Notes: generated by a model not told the origin, from the letters alone. Counted from the stretch's first letter, positions 16,993 through 26,409 are shown. The stretch is DNA of 45,616 nt from Flavobacteriales bacterium (GCA_027491215.1 JAIXWP010000104.1:1-45616); one strand, 5' to 3'. Program-made: numbers and translations.

Positions 16993-19242
16993 TTGAATAA
17001 ATTATTCACTTTAAGTACTTGTTTTTTTATCTTCTTGCAAATTACTCCATTTGAAGTAATCGGACAGTCTTTGCCCAATTTTGAGCCGGTCTACCCACAA
17101 GACGAAATTACGACCATCAAAATTCAGATTCATCCCGATAGTCTTGCCTGGATTCTGTCTGAGGAAAACCTCTACAGTGACCATGAATTTCCAGCAACAT
17201 TCATCTTTGAAAGCTCATCACTACTAGATACTATTGAAAACATCGGATTCAGACTTCGCGGAAATACCAGCAGAACTGCCGCGAAAAAGTCATTCAAAGT
17301 TTCTTTTAATACTTTTTTAAGTCAAAAATGGAATGGATTCGAGAAGTTAAATCTCAATGGCCAGCACAATGATGTAAGTCTGCTTCGCACTAAGCTTTGC
17401 TGGGACATGATGCGCGAAGCGGGACTCGTAGGCTCAAGAGTAGGCTTCACAAAGCTCTACATCAATGATGAATTCAGAGGGTTGTACCTGAACGTAGAGC
17501 ATATCGACGAGAACTTTGCTGCAACTTACTTCGATGGTGAGGGTGATGGCAACTTATTTAAGTGCCTCTACCCTGCTGATCTCACATACCTTGGATCTAA
17601 TGATGATAGTTATAAAGCGGAGGTATTTGGAAGACGCATTTATGAACTCAAAACGAATCTATGGCAAGATAACTATGCAGACCTTGCAGATTTTGTAGCT
17701 GCTTTAGATAATACTAGTAATAGCCAGCTAGCATGTGAACTAGAGTCTGTTTTTGACGTTAAAACGTATATAAAGTATGCTGCACTCGAAGTGCTTCAAG
17801 GACATTGGGATGGCTATATTTTCAATCAAAATAACTATTATCTCTATCACGACCAAGGCACAGGCTTAATGAAGTGGATACCCTACGACCTTGATAATAC
17901 CCTAGGTATCGATTGGGTGAATCAAGATTGGGCTTCACGAAACATTTATGATTGGGAACAAGGTGGTAGCGATCGTCCATTGTTCGAAAGATTAATCAAT
18001 AATGCTAAATATAGAGACTTGTACTCCCAGGCCATTGATCAATACCTCAATCAATTTTTTGAATCCAATTGGTTGGTTGATAAAGTAGATTTTTATCATA
18101 ATCTGATTTCTGAAACTGTTCAAGAAGATCCTTATTTTTCGCTAGACTATGGCTTCACTTACGATCAATTTTTAGAAGCTCCAACACAGGCCTGGGGTAA
18201 TCAAATCACCTATTCGATTGGAGCGTATTTCAATCAAAGAAAATTGACAGCTAACGCTCAACTTGAGACCTTTCAAATACAGCCCATTTTGAGCAATTTG
18301 AAAAACAATGGGCCTTCACAAGATTTCGTAGTAGTTACGTGTGAAGCAAGCGGAGTTTCCGATCCAATTTTAAAAGTTCTCGTAGACAATGTCACACCTC
18401 TTGAATTTCCGATGTTGGATGATGGAGTGTTCCCTGATATAGTGGCGAATGACTACATTTTCACTACAGGCTTTGATGCCCCAACAGGCGATAAACTAAA
18501 TTATCAGGTGGGCTATATTTTCAACGGAAACGAGCAATTATTTCCGTGCACACCAATAACTCAATGGCTGACCAACTCCCCTACTGCGATTCAATTAAAC
18601 GAGGTCATGCCCAATAACCTGAGTACCGTTGCAGATGAAGTTGGCGAGTACAATGACTGGATTGAACTATATAATTCTGGAAACTTAAATGTCAATTTGA
18701 GTCCCTTCTACCTCACAGATGAAATCAACAACTGGAATAAATGGAAGCTTCCAGCTCTGAATTTATTTCAAAATGATTTCAAAGTTATCTGGGCAGATGA
18801 CCAGCCTCAGCAAGGAAATTCTCACACCAATTTTCAAATAAGTGCAAACGGAGAAACAATTTGGTTGATTCGCTACGAGAGCAATGCTCCTAGAATAGTT
18901 GATGCGATCTATGTTCCTGCTTGCATCGTTGATGAATCATATGGCAGAGAAATGGAAACCTCAAATGAGTGGATTCATTTTAACCCAGCTACTCCTGATG
19001 CACCTAATATGATTGTTTCAGTTGAAGAATCTATGTTGTCAGCCATTCAATGGTATCCCAATCCTGCGCAAGACATCCTTCATTTTACCAAAGAAATAGA
19101 TAGCCTTCAGGTATTTGACTTAGCGGGAAGATTTGTTCTCTCCAAACAAAGAATTAAATCATTGGATACTTCTGGTCTTCAAAATGGCATGTATATTTTT
19201 CAAGTAAATACTGAGACTTTCCCCGTTGTTATTAGTCGCTAA
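16993..19242 (+). CDS. CotH-family protein with lamin-tail domain and T9SS type A signal
   Basis: The frame can open at GTG 16909 (777 residues), but TTG 16993 is preferred: it gives MNKLFTLSTCFFIFLQ, a normal signal peptide, and a 749-residue product. The CotH kinase-like domain covers roughly the first 400 residues. It shows GFRLRGNTSR, a KSFKVSF lysine, LNLNGQHNDVSLLRTKL and WIPYDLDNTLG with the acidic metal-binding residues. A lamin-tail domain follows (LNEVMPNNLSTVADEVGEYNDWIELYN). The final 70 residues (WYPNPAQDILHF, LQNGMYIFQV) are a type A T9SS sorting domain. CotH proteins phosphorylate spore-coat or surface proteins; the target here is unknown. It is exported and probably surface attached. 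Confidence 0.85.
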   Translation: MNKLFTLSTCFFIFLQITPFEVIGQSLPNFEPVYPQDEITTIKIQIHPDSLAWILSEENLYSDHEFPATFIFESSSLLDTIENIGFRLRGNTSRTAAKKSFKVSFNTFLSQKWNGFEKLNLNGQHNDVSLLRTKLCWDMMREAGLVGSRVGFTKLYINDEFRGLYLNVEHIDENFAATYFDGEGDGNLFKCLYPADLTYLGSNDDSYKAEVFGRRIYELKTNLWQDNYADLADFVAALDNTSNSQLACELESVFDVKTYIKYAALEVLQGHWDGYIFNQNNYYLYHDQGTGLMKWIPYDLDNTLGIDWVNQDWASRNIYDWEQGGSDRPLFERLINNAKYRDLYSQAIDQYLNQFFESNWLVDKVDFYHNLISETVQEDPYFSLDYGFTYDQFLEAPTQAWGNQITYSIGAYFNQRKLTANAQLETFQIQPILSNLKNNGPSQDFVVVTCEASGVSDPILKVLVDNVTPLEFPMLDDGVFPDIVANDYIFTTGFDAPTGDKLNYQVGYIFNGNEQLFPCTPITQWLTNSPTAIQLNEVMPNNLSTVADEVGEYNDWIELYNSGNLNVNLSPFYLTDEINNWNKWKLPALNLFQNDFKVIWADDQPQQGNSHTNFQISANGETIWLIRYESNAPRIVDAIYVPACIVDESYGREMETSNEWIHFNPATPDAPNMIVSVEESMLSAIQWYPNPAQDILHFTKEIDSLQVFDLAGRFVLSKQRIKSLDTSGLQNGMYIFQVNTETFPVVISR

Positions 19243-19266
19243 TCACAGAGATTGCATAGAAAAGGC

Positions 19267-19274
19267 TACATTTG
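19267..19274 (+). promoter_or_regulatory. Candidate -7 promoter element of the nucleotidyltransferase gene
   Basis: TACATTTG matches TAnnTTTG exactly and lies 46 bases before ATG 19321. It falls inside the longest possible frame, which supports the downstream start. Confidence 0.45.
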
Positions 19275-19320
19275 TGCCCGCATTTTTATTTTGAATCTCA
19301 AATCTTACATAAAGCCTCAA

Positions 19321-20703
19321 ATGTTTAAAACCATTGGAAAAGCTGCTCAAGAGCTTAATTCCGATGTGTTTGCTATTGGTGGAATGGTTAGAGATATTCT
19401 ATTGAAGAGACCAAATAAAGACTACGATTTCGTAACCAACGGCGATGGTATTGCTCTTGCAAATCAAGTTGCAAGACATCTTGGAGTAAAAAAAGTCAAC
19501 GTTTTCAAGAATTTTGGCACTGCTCAATTTCATTTTGCAGATTACGACCTAGAGTTTGTTGGCGCTCGAAAAGAAAGCTATAATCAGCATTCGCGCAAGC
19601 CAGATGTTATTCCTGGCACTATTACAGACGATCAAAATAGAAGAGACTTTACCATCAATGCGATGGCTATTTCCCTTCAAGAAAATAATTTTGGAGAGCT
19701 CATCGATCCGTTTAATGGATATGCAGATCTTCAAAATAAAATCATTCGCACCCCACTCGATCCAGACATCACATTTAGTGATGATCCATTGAGAATGATG
19801 CGCGCGATTCGATTTGCTTCACAACTCGGTTTTTCTATTCACCCTGATAGTTTCCAAGCTATTGCTAGAAATGCAGACAGATTGAAAATCGTTAGTATGG
19901 AGCGTATCATGACTGAGGTGAATAAAATCATCATGACACGTCGACCAAGCAAGGGTTTCAAGATGATGTTTGAAACAGGTTTGCTACACCAGTTTTTTCC
20001 AGAAATGGTAAAACTTCATGGAACTGAAAAGCGTGATGGTATTAGCCATAAGGATAATTTCTACCACACACTTCAAGTATTAGACAATCTATGTGAATCA
20101 ACCGATAACCTTTGGCTGCGTTGGTCTGCAATACTTCATGACATTGCTAAACCTCCAACTAAACGATTTGAACCCGGCATCGGATGGACTTTTCATGGAC
20201 ATGAAGATCTTGGGGCGCGCATGGTTCCAAAGCTATTTAATCGATTTAAACTTCCGCTTGATCATCAAATGAAATATGTACAAAAACTTGTGCAGCTTCA
20301 TTTGCGTCCAATTGCGCTTACTAAAGAGGAAATTTCAGACAGCGCCATAAGAAGACTATTGTTCGAAGCTGGTGATGACATCGATGATTTGATGCTTCTT
20401 TGCAAGGCCGATATCACTTCAAAGAATGAGGAAAAAGTAAAGCGTTATCTCAATAACTATGAGATTGTAAAAGAAAAACTCATTGAAGTAGAGAAAAAAG
20501 ACCACGTTCGCAATTTCCAACCACCGATCTCAGGTGAATTAATTATGTCTACGTTCGGCCTCACACCTGGTCGAGAAGTGGGTATTATTAAAAATGCTAT
20601 CAAAGACGCTATTCTCGATGGCGATATTCATAATGACTTTGACAGTGCTTTTAGTTACATGTTAAAACAAGCTGAATCTCTAGGTTTGCAAAAATTAGCG
20701 TAA
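19321..20703 (+). CDS. CCA-adding tRNA nucleotidyltransferase / poly(A) polymerase family, with HD domain
   Basis: A 460-residue class II nucleotidyltransferase. Its N-terminus contains GGMVRD (20-25) and the catalytic pair Asp34 and Asp36 in KDYDF; later motifs are RRDFTINAMA, DPLRMMRAIRFASQLGF and an HD phosphohydrolase-like segment with HDIAKPPTKRF. Members repair or add the tRNA 3'-CCA end. As the likely only such enzyme it would be the CCA-adding enzyme, but poly(A) polymerases share these motifs. ATG 19321 is chosen over an in-frame ATG at 19252 because homology to the family starts there and a promoter-like TACATTTG lies between. The gene follows the CotH gene on the same strand. Confidence 0.9.
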   Translation: MFKTIGKAAQELNSDVFAIGGMVRDILLKRPNKDYDFVTNGDGIALANQVARHLGVKKVNVFKNFGTAQFHFADYDLEFVGARKESYNQHSRKPDVIPGTITDDQNRRDFTINAMAISLQENNFGELIDPFNGYADLQNKIIRTPLDPDITFSDDPLRMMRAIRFASQLGFSIHPDSFQAIARNADRLKIVSMERIMTEVNKIIMTRRPSKGFKMMFETGLLHQFFPEMVKLHGTEKRDGISHKDNFYHTLQVLDNLCESTDNLWLRWSAILHDIAKPPTKRFEPGIGWTFHGHEDLGARMVPKLFNRFKLPLDHQMKYVQKLVQLHLRPIALTKEEISDSAIRRLLFEAGDDIDDLMLLCKADITSKNEEKVKRYLNNYEIVKEKLIEVEKKDHVRNFQPPISGELIMSTFGLTPGREVGIIKNAIKDAILDGDIHNDFDSAFSYMLKQAESLGLQKLA

Positions 20704-20735
20704 CCCTTTTTGGAGGGCTTCGTATTTTTGTAGTT

Positions 20736-23285
20736 ATGAAACACAGAATCTATTTCCTCTTGGCGTTTCTGCCTTCTTTTGCTATTGCACAAGGATACAA
20801 CTTTGCAAATTCCGAATACAATATCAATGTTCTAAATACGGGTGGTATTCTTCACGGAGCGGGAGTAACTTTCTATGATTTCAATAAAGATGGTCTAGAC
20901 GACTTGACGTTCTGCACTGCTAGTGACTCATTGATTTTTTATGAAAGCACTGGCACAGGCTTTAATAGAATAGAAATTATTCCGAACACACTCGATATGC
21001 GTCAAGCTTCTTGGGTGGACTATGATAACGATGGCGACGCTGACCTACTTGTCACTAAAGCGCGTAATGTCGGAAACAACACGAAGCTATACCGCAACGA
21101 TGGATGGCCGGTTTTTACTGATGTAACAGCACAACTCAATATGCCTAATTTCGGAGGCGTGCGTTCATATGGTCAAGCTTGGGGAGATTACGATAGAGAT
21201 GGATATCTCGATTTGTACATATGTAATTACAACCTCGGTGGTGGTATCACGAACTGGTTATTTCATAACCTAGGAGATGGGACCTTTGAAGAGGTGTCCT
21301 TCATTGCTGGTGTAGATAATGGAACCAGACTTTCATTCCAAGCTGCTTGGCAAGACTTCAACGAAGATGGTTGGTTAGATTTATATGTCATCAACGACCT
21401 TGACCAACAGAGCTACATGTACTACAATAACCAAGACGGAACATTCACCGACGTCAGTATTGAAACAGGTACAAACATCATGATTGAGGCAATGTGTATT
21501 TCAATAGATGATCTGGAACAAGACGGAGACTGGGATATATATGTTTCAAATATTGCTGACGGGAATTATTATCTTATCAATGAAGGCGGCGTATTTTCGA
21601 ATCAAGCAGCTGCAGCCGGACTTGAAGTTAATCGCATGACCTGGGGAGTAACATGGGTTGATTATGATAATGATGGCGATAATGATGTTCATATGGTCAC
21701 AACCCAAGGAAGCAATAATCAAAATCCATTTTTCACAAACAATGGTGATGGAACATTTACAGAAACTAACTCGATAGGTTTTGAAGGAGATCTGACCAAT
21801 GCCTACAGCAATGCAAAGGGAGACTTCAATAATGATGGTTTCTATGATTTGATTCACTCTACTGTTGGTAGCCAAAACAGCTATAGACTTTGGGAAAACA
21901 TTGGTTTGGGTGGCAACTATGTAAAGGTTGATCTCACTGGAGTTGTAAGCAATCGTGATGCGATTGGTTCCACTGTTGACTATTGGATCGGTGGTGTGAA
22001 AAAGCGATATTTTACCGCTGTTGGAGGAGGCTTTTTATCTCAAAATGCACACACTCAAATCATCGGTATAGCTGATGCTACGCAGATTGATTCTATTCAG
22101 ATCAATTGGCCAAGAGGCATCGTAGAAAAGCACTACAACCTTCAAGCTGGACAACGATATGATTTCACAGAAGGAGAAACTTTTGCAGCGGAAATCACAA
22201 CTACAAATGATCAGTTCTTATGTGAGTCACTTGTGCTCGATGCTGGCGAATGGAACTCATATACTTGGTCTGACAGTTCATCTGATCGCTATCTCACAGT
22301 TACTGAACCAGGCACATATGAAGTTATAGTGACTAATGAATTTAACTTGCCTATCATTGCTTCTATCGAAATATTTGAAGGAGTGTTCAATGACTTCGTT
22401 TCTACTGTAACGCCTTTGGACTGTCACAATGAAACAAGCGCAAGTATCCTTCTCTCAGAGTCCAATGACGCTACATTCAGCATTATTTGGGAAAATGAAA
22501 GCACAGAGCCGAATCGATTTGATCTTGGTCCTGGCGAATACTCTTATGTTGCCACCAGTGAAACAAACTGCATCACTTCTGGAATATTCTCTATTTCGAA
22601 TCCTGACTCACTGTATTTGGAACTCATAACAACTGATGTCACTTGTTTTGGGTTGGATAATGGAAGCGCTATTTTCAATGCTTTTGGTGGTACCGGTGTG
22701 TTCACATTTGACTTTGGTAATTCCCTTCCTGAATCGCTCGCGGCAGGTGAATATACTTTCAGTGCAACTGATGAAAACTTGTGTCTTGTGGATACCACCT
22801 TCGTTATCACCGAACCTTCATTAATCATAGTTTCGGATATAATTAATGACGCTGAAAACGGCAACAATGGATCAATTGAATTGACTGTATCAGGCGGAAC
22901 ACCAGAATACTCTTATTTATGGAGCAATGGAGATGAAGATGCTACTGCGGAAAATATTGGTCAAGGTTCTTACACTTGCGTTATTACAGACTCGAATGAC
23001 TGCACCTATGAGTATGAAGGTGCTATTATTGATGTGAATGTTTCTGAAATTGATGTGACCTCACTTTCCATTTACCCGAATCCTTCAAATGATTTTATAC
23101 AATTAGAATGGAATAAAAAACCATACAATGGAATAATTGAATTGCATAGCATCAATGGAAGCCATATTCAACTCACGCAAGAATTCCTAACGCCTGGAAT
23201 GCTCGATGTTCGCTCACTTGCTAGTGGAATTTATCTGATAAAGCTAGTAGAAGAAGGAACTACAATCTCGTTTATTCGCGAATAA
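20736..23285 (+). CDS. FG-GAP/UnbV/SprB-repeat protein with T9SS type A signal
   Basis: The 849-residue secreted protein has a signal peptide (MKHRIYFLLAFLPSFAIAQ). At least six calcium-binding FG-GAP/VCBS loops follow (DFNKDGLDDL, DYDNDGDADL, DYDRDGYLDLY, DFNEDGWLDLY, DYDNDGDNDV, DFNNDGFYDL), enough for an integrin-like propeller over residues 40-390. An ASPIC/UnbV domain follows (RDAIGSTVDYWIGG to INWPRGIVEKH). Then come SprB-type repeats (VTCFGLDNGSAIFNAFGGTG, GGTPEYSYLWSNGD). The end is a type A sorting domain (IYPNPSNDFIQLEW, LASGIYLIKL). TATTTTTG (20723-20730) sits only 5 bases before ATG, so a leaderless transcript is possible. The last 14 bases overlap the convergent MutS2-like gene. 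Confidence 0.88.
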   Translation: MKHRIYFLLAFLPSFAIAQGYNFANSEYNINVLNTGGILHGAGVTFYDFNKDGLDDLTFCTASDSLIFYESTGTGFNRIEIIPNTLDMRQASWVDYDNDGDADLLVTKARNVGNNTKLYRNDGWPVFTDVTAQLNMPNFGGVRSYGQAWGDYDRDGYLDLYICNYNLGGGITNWLFHNLGDGTFEEVSFIAGVDNGTRLSFQAAWQDFNEDGWLDLYVINDLDQQSYMYYNNQDGTFTDVSIETGTNIMIEAMCISIDDLEQDGDWDIYVSNIADGNYYLINEGGVFSNQAAAAGLEVNRMTWGVTWVDYDNDGDNDVHMVTTQGSNNQNPFFTNNGDGTFTETNSIGFEGDLTNAYSNAKGDFNNDGFYDLIHSTVGSQNSYRLWENIGLGGNYVKVDLTGVVSNRDAIGSTVDYWIGGVKKRYFTAVGGGFLSQNAHTQIIGIADATQIDSIQINWPRGIVEKHYNLQAGQRYDFTEGETFAAEITTTNDQFLCESLVLDAGEWNSYTWSDSSSDRYLTVTEPGTYEVIVTNEFNLPIIASIEIFEGVFNDFVSTVTPLDCHNETSASILLSESNDATFSIIWENESTEPNRFDLGPGEYSYVATSETNCITSGIFSISNPDSLYLELITTDVTCFGLDNGSAIFNAFGGTGVFTFDFGNSLPESLAAGEYTFSATDENLCLVDTTFVITEPSLIIVSDIINDAENGNNGSIELTVSGGTPEYSYLWSNGDEDATAENIGQGSYTCVITDSNDCTYEYEGAIIDVNVSEIDVTSLSIYPNPSNDFIQLEWNKKPYNGIIELHSINGSHIQLTQEFLTPGMLDVRSLASGIYLIKLVEEGTTISFIRE

Positions 23286-25371
23286 GTTCGAGTTTAAAGA
23301 CGTCCACTTTTGTTTTAAAAACACCAAAGGCAACAATTGCTTGACCACTTTCGAGCTCGAGTACCTCGCCTGTTTGTTTTGTGTTTTCAAGACGAACAAG
23401 GCTACCTACTTTCATTCGGTCACGGCTCGATTTCTTTTGTTGCTTGACTTCCGTGTTTTGGCTTATTTTCTTTTGAATTGCTTTTGTTTTGCGCTCCTCA
23501 TCAATCTTGGATTTTTCTACCACCACATACTTTTTGACTTCATCAAGAAGTTCTTTATTCTTGGCGCGCAAGTTCCATGACTCAATAAACTGAGCCATTC
23601 TTTTACCATGATTTAAATACTTGTTATTGCGCTCGATTGTTTCTTGTTGACGAGCGAGTTTATCCTCAAACTTCTCCCTTCTTTTTTCAAAATCCTTAAT
23701 GGTTTGACTTGCCAATTGCCCTGCCTCATCAGCATTTCTTGATAGTTCTTCGAATTTGGTTTTCTCTACTTGAAGAGAGGAAAGCAACTCATCCATTTGA
23801 ACTTTTTGACTGCTCAACTTAGATTTCGCTGCCACAATCATACTCATAGGAATACCATTAATTTCAGCTACTTCAAAAGTGAATGAGCTACCTGGCTGAC
23901 CAATACTGAGTTTGTAGGTTGGTTCGAGTGTTTCTGTATTGAACAACATACATCCATTCACTGCATTGCGCAATTGCGCAGCTTTCAATTTAATGTTGCT
24001 ATAGTGAGTGGTGATTACACCAAATGCTTTTCTGTTATAAAGTTCTTCAAAGAAAACTTCAGCCAGCGCACCACCAAGATCTGGGTCAGACCCCGTTCCG
24101 AATTCATCTAACAATACCAGACTTCTTCGATTTGCCACTTTAAGAAAATGATTCATTCTCTTTAAGCGATAGCTATATGTAGAGAGTTGATTCTCGATAC
24201 TCTGATTATCTCCTATATCAGTGAGTACTGCATGGAAGAGCGACATTTTACTCTTATCTCCAATAGGCAGTAGCAAGCCACTTTGAAGCATGATTTGCAA
24301 AAGTCCAATGGTTTTCATCGTTATCGATTTACCACCAGCATTTGGACCTGAAATGACTAGCATTCTACTGAACTTATCCATCGTTAGCGTTTGAGGATAA
24401 GTAACACGCCCCAGTCTTCTATTGTTAAGCAACAAAACAGGGTGATATGCTTTAACCAAATCAATCATCGGCTCTTCTTCAATGGTAGGCAAGACACCAT
24501 CCATATCCAGAGCGAGTCTTGCCTTTGCTTGAATAAAATCTATTTCCGTCAATAATGTTTGATACTGTTCTATCAAAGGCAAGCGGTGTCGGATTTCATT
24601 GGTTAGTTGCTGTAATATTTTTCTAATTTCTCTGCGCTCATCATCGAAAAGTGACTCTAATTCAAAGTTGAGTTGAATATTCACTTCTGGTTCGATGTAG
24701 GTAAGATTTCCCGTCTTACTGCTACCTGCTACTACTCCATTCACCTTGCGCTTGTGAGTGCTGTAGATTGCGAGCACACGACGTTCATTGATATATGCTT
24801 CACCTGTATCGGCTAAAAAACCTTTGCCATTATAATCTTTAAGAACCTTAGCGAAGTTTTTTGCAATTTGTCTTCTTACTGCGCCAATTGAACTTCTGAT
24901 CGATTGCAGTTCAACAGATGCGTCATCCTTCACTTGCCATTTTAGATTGAATACTTTTTCAACAGCTTCACAAAGTTCTTTTGTTTGTTCTATTTCTGCT
25001 GTTAATGCATATAACTGAGGAAAGACCTCGTTGAGCTCTTTCAGGCTATTGATGATCTCATTAGTGAGATTGCTTGCTCTGTGAATGCGTCCGAATCCTT
25101 CTTCAGTTAAAGTACTATCCTTTACTTGAAGCCATTTGATTTCTTGACTGAGTTCTTCAAAATCTGCGGCTGGAAATGTGACCGCTTCTCTTCGAATACG
25201 CACAAATTCCTCGAGTCTCGCGAGCTCAACGAGGAGTTTTGAATGATCTAATAAAGGTGATAGATCAGCCATTCTCTCACGCGCAGTCGGCTGCACGCAA
25301 TAGTCGTGAAGTATTTTTCTCAATACATCAAATTCTAAGTCCTGAATGGTTTGCTGATCGAAATGATTCAT
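23272..25371 (-). CDS. MutS2-like ATPase lacking the Smr domain
   Basis: The 699-residue protein has the MutS2 layout: an N-terminal clamp-like helical region (1-330), then ATPase with Walker A GPNAGGKS (342-349), an EN/STYS switch (393-400), Walker B LVLLDEFGTGSDP (418-430) and His456 in TTHYS. A long coiled coil covers about 520-640, and a short KOW-like end (655-699, VGSLVRLENTKQTGEVLEL) closes the protein. The C-terminal Smr nuclease of Bacillus MutS2 (about 785 residues) is absent. A separate Smr protein is encoded about 6 kb away. In Firmicutes MutS2 splits collided ribosomes or affects recombination; the role here is inferred. It shares a 14-bp 3' overlap with the convergent gene. Confidence 0.9.
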   Translation of the reverse strand: MNHFDQQTIQDLEFDVLRKILHDYCVQPTARERMADLSPLLDHSKLLVELARLEEFVRIRREAVTFPAADFEELSQEIKWLQVKDSTLTEEGFGRIHRASNLTNEIINSLKELNEVFPQLYALTAEIEQTKELCEAVEKVFNLKWQVKDDASVELQSIRSSIGAVRRQIAKNFAKVLKDYNGKGFLADTGEAYINERRVLAIYSTHKRKVNGVVAGSSKTGNLTYIEPEVNIQLNFELESLFDDERREIRKILQQLTNEIRHRLPLIEQYQTLLTEIDFIQAKARLALDMDGVLPTIEEEPMIDLVKAYHPVLLLNNRRLGRVTYPQTLTMDKFSRMLVISGPNAGGKSITMKTIGLLQIMLQSGLLLPIGDKSKMSLFHAVLTDIGDNQSIENQLSTYSYRLKRMNHFLKVANRRSLVLLDEFGTGSDPDLGGALAEVFFEELYNRKAFGVITTHYSNIKLKAAQLRNAVNGCMLFNTETLEPTYKLSIGQPGSSFTFEVAEINGIPMSMIVAAKSKLSSQKVQMDELLSSLQVEKTKFEELSRNADEAGQLASQTIKDFEKRREKFEDKLARQQETIERNNKYLNHGKRMAQFIESWNLRAKNKELLDEVKKYVVVEKSKIDEERKTKAIQKKISQNTEVKQQKKSSRDRMKVGSLVRLENTKQTGEVLELESGQAIVAFGVFKTKVDVFKLELIRE

Positions 25372-25381
25372 AAATATGTGA

Positions 25382-25409
25382 CAAAGCTAATAGAAGCGCA
25401 GATTTCAAA
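25382..25409 (-). promoter_or_regulatory. Candidate sigma-A-type promoter of the MutS2-like gene
   Basis: On the minus strand, TTTG (25406-25409), 16 bases, then TAGCTTTG (25382-25389) closely fits the Bacteroidota -33/-7 pattern TTTG...TAnnTTTG. The -7 box is 10 bases from the start codon. Confidence 0.6.
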
Positions 25410-25528
25410 CACCTATCCTTCCGAATAGTTTTATAATTGGCCAGTGATGCGATGATTTTTAATAATGGTGTTTATAAGATGATTTTTCGCAGCCTCAAAT
25501 GCAGCCCTTTTCGATGTTCTTTTGTGAT

Positions 25529-25828
25529 ATGAAAAAGCGCATAGTTAGATTTTTCAAGAATAAATACGCCATCAGCATCACCATTTTTGTGTTGTGGGTG
25601 TGCTTTTTCAATGAAGTAGATTTATTCTATGTCTTCAAAAGTCGAATGGAGTTGTATTCACTTCAGAAAGAAGTGAAAGAACTCGAAAAGAAGAATGAGC
25701 AAGCTAAAGTTTCTTTAGAAGACTTGAAGAATAATCAAGCATCTTTGGAAAAATTCGCACGCGAAACTTACTACATGAAGCGCGACAATGAAGTAGTATT
25801 TGTTTTTAAAGAGGCTACCGAAGAATAA
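25529..25828 (+). CDS. DivIC/FtsB-like septum formation initiator
   Basis: The frame opens at 25499, but ATG 25529 gives MKKRIVRFFKNKY and a 99-residue protein of normal family size. A basic N-terminus precedes one transmembrane helix (about 13-30, ISITIFVLWVCFFN). A periplasmic coiled coil follows (36-70, ELYSLQKEVKELEKKNEQ), then the family's LEKFARETYYMKRDNEVVFVF segment, matching the FAREyYxMkr...E.VF pattern. Such proteins connect early and late parts of the divisome (with FtsL and FtsQ/DivIB). Its TAA abuts the rimM stop codon with no spacer. Confidence 0.88.
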   Translation: MKKRIVRFFKNKYAISITIFVLWVCFFNEVDLFYVFKSRMELYSLQKEVKELEKKNEQAKVSLEDLKNNQASLEKFARETYYMKRDNEVVFVFKEATEE

Positions 25829-26359
25829 TTACAGATACAAGTCTATCAATCCTTCTGGAGCTTCGATCTGAATCAATTTCTTCTTGTGATCAATTTCCTT
25901 GATGAAATCTTCATGCAAGGGAAGCAGAATAATTTTGTTCTTGTATTTGATTTCCAATTGAGGATTACCTGCCAATTCTAGCACTTGCTCGATGTGTCCG
26001 ATGTCTCCTTTCACTGCATCATTTACTTGATATCCTTGCAGTGCACGTAGTTCAAGGCGCGTTTCATCCTCTTCTGAAATTTCTTCTTTTTTGATGAAAA
26101 TTTTTGCTTTCACCAACGTCTTCGCTAATTCTTCAGAGTCGATACCCTCAAGCTTTACTTTAACAGAAGTATTCGTTTTATACTCTAATGTTTCGATAAA
26201 ATAAGGCACAAGTTGACCTTTCAATTCAATGAAAACCGTTTCGATATCTTCATAATCGCTCCAATCCTCGGTATCGAGAAAAGCAGTGAGTTCTCCTTTG
26301 TAGCCGTGGAGTTTAGTAAAATATCCGAGTTGATGAAGTTCTGATTTATCTGGAATCAT
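25829..26359 (-). CDS. rimM: Ribosome maturation factor RimM
   Basis: A 176-residue protein with the two RimM beta-barrel domains: an N-terminal part with LGYFTKLHGYKGELTAFLDTED (11-32) and a PRC-barrel part with ALQGYQVNDAVKGDIGHIEQVLE and ILLPLHEDFIKEID. RimM binds S19 and helps mature the 30S head. It follows rpsP on the same strand, the classical pairing, but a hairpin separates the two. Confidence 0.95.
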   Translation of the reverse strand: MIPDKSELHQLGYFTKLHGYKGELTAFLDTEDWSDYEDIETVFIELKGQLVPYFIETLEYKTNTSVKVKLEGIDSEELAKTLVKAKIFIKKEEISEEDETRLELRALQGYQVNDAVKGDIGHIEQVLELAGNPQLEIKYKNKIILLPLHEDFIKEIDHKKKLIQIEAPEGLIDLYL

Positions 26360-26381
26360 TGGAAAAATAGTTAGAAATAAA

Positions 26382-26409
26382 AGAGGCCTTTTCAGGAGAA
26401 AAGGCCTCT
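26382..26409 (-). terminator. Hairpin between rpsP and rimM, probable attenuator or processing site
   Basis: A perfect 11-bp inverted repeat (AGAGGCCTTTT at 26382-26392, AAAAGGCCTCT at 26399-26409) with a 6-base loop. In the direction of transcription it is followed by TTTATTTC, a weak U run, so it may reduce rather than abolish read-through from rpsP into rimM. Confidence 0.65.

Noticed and set aside
19252-19320. 23-codon upstream extension of the nucleotidyltransferase
   Set aside because: It includes a promoter-like TACATTTG, has no family similarity, and ATG 19321 begins the conserved protein.
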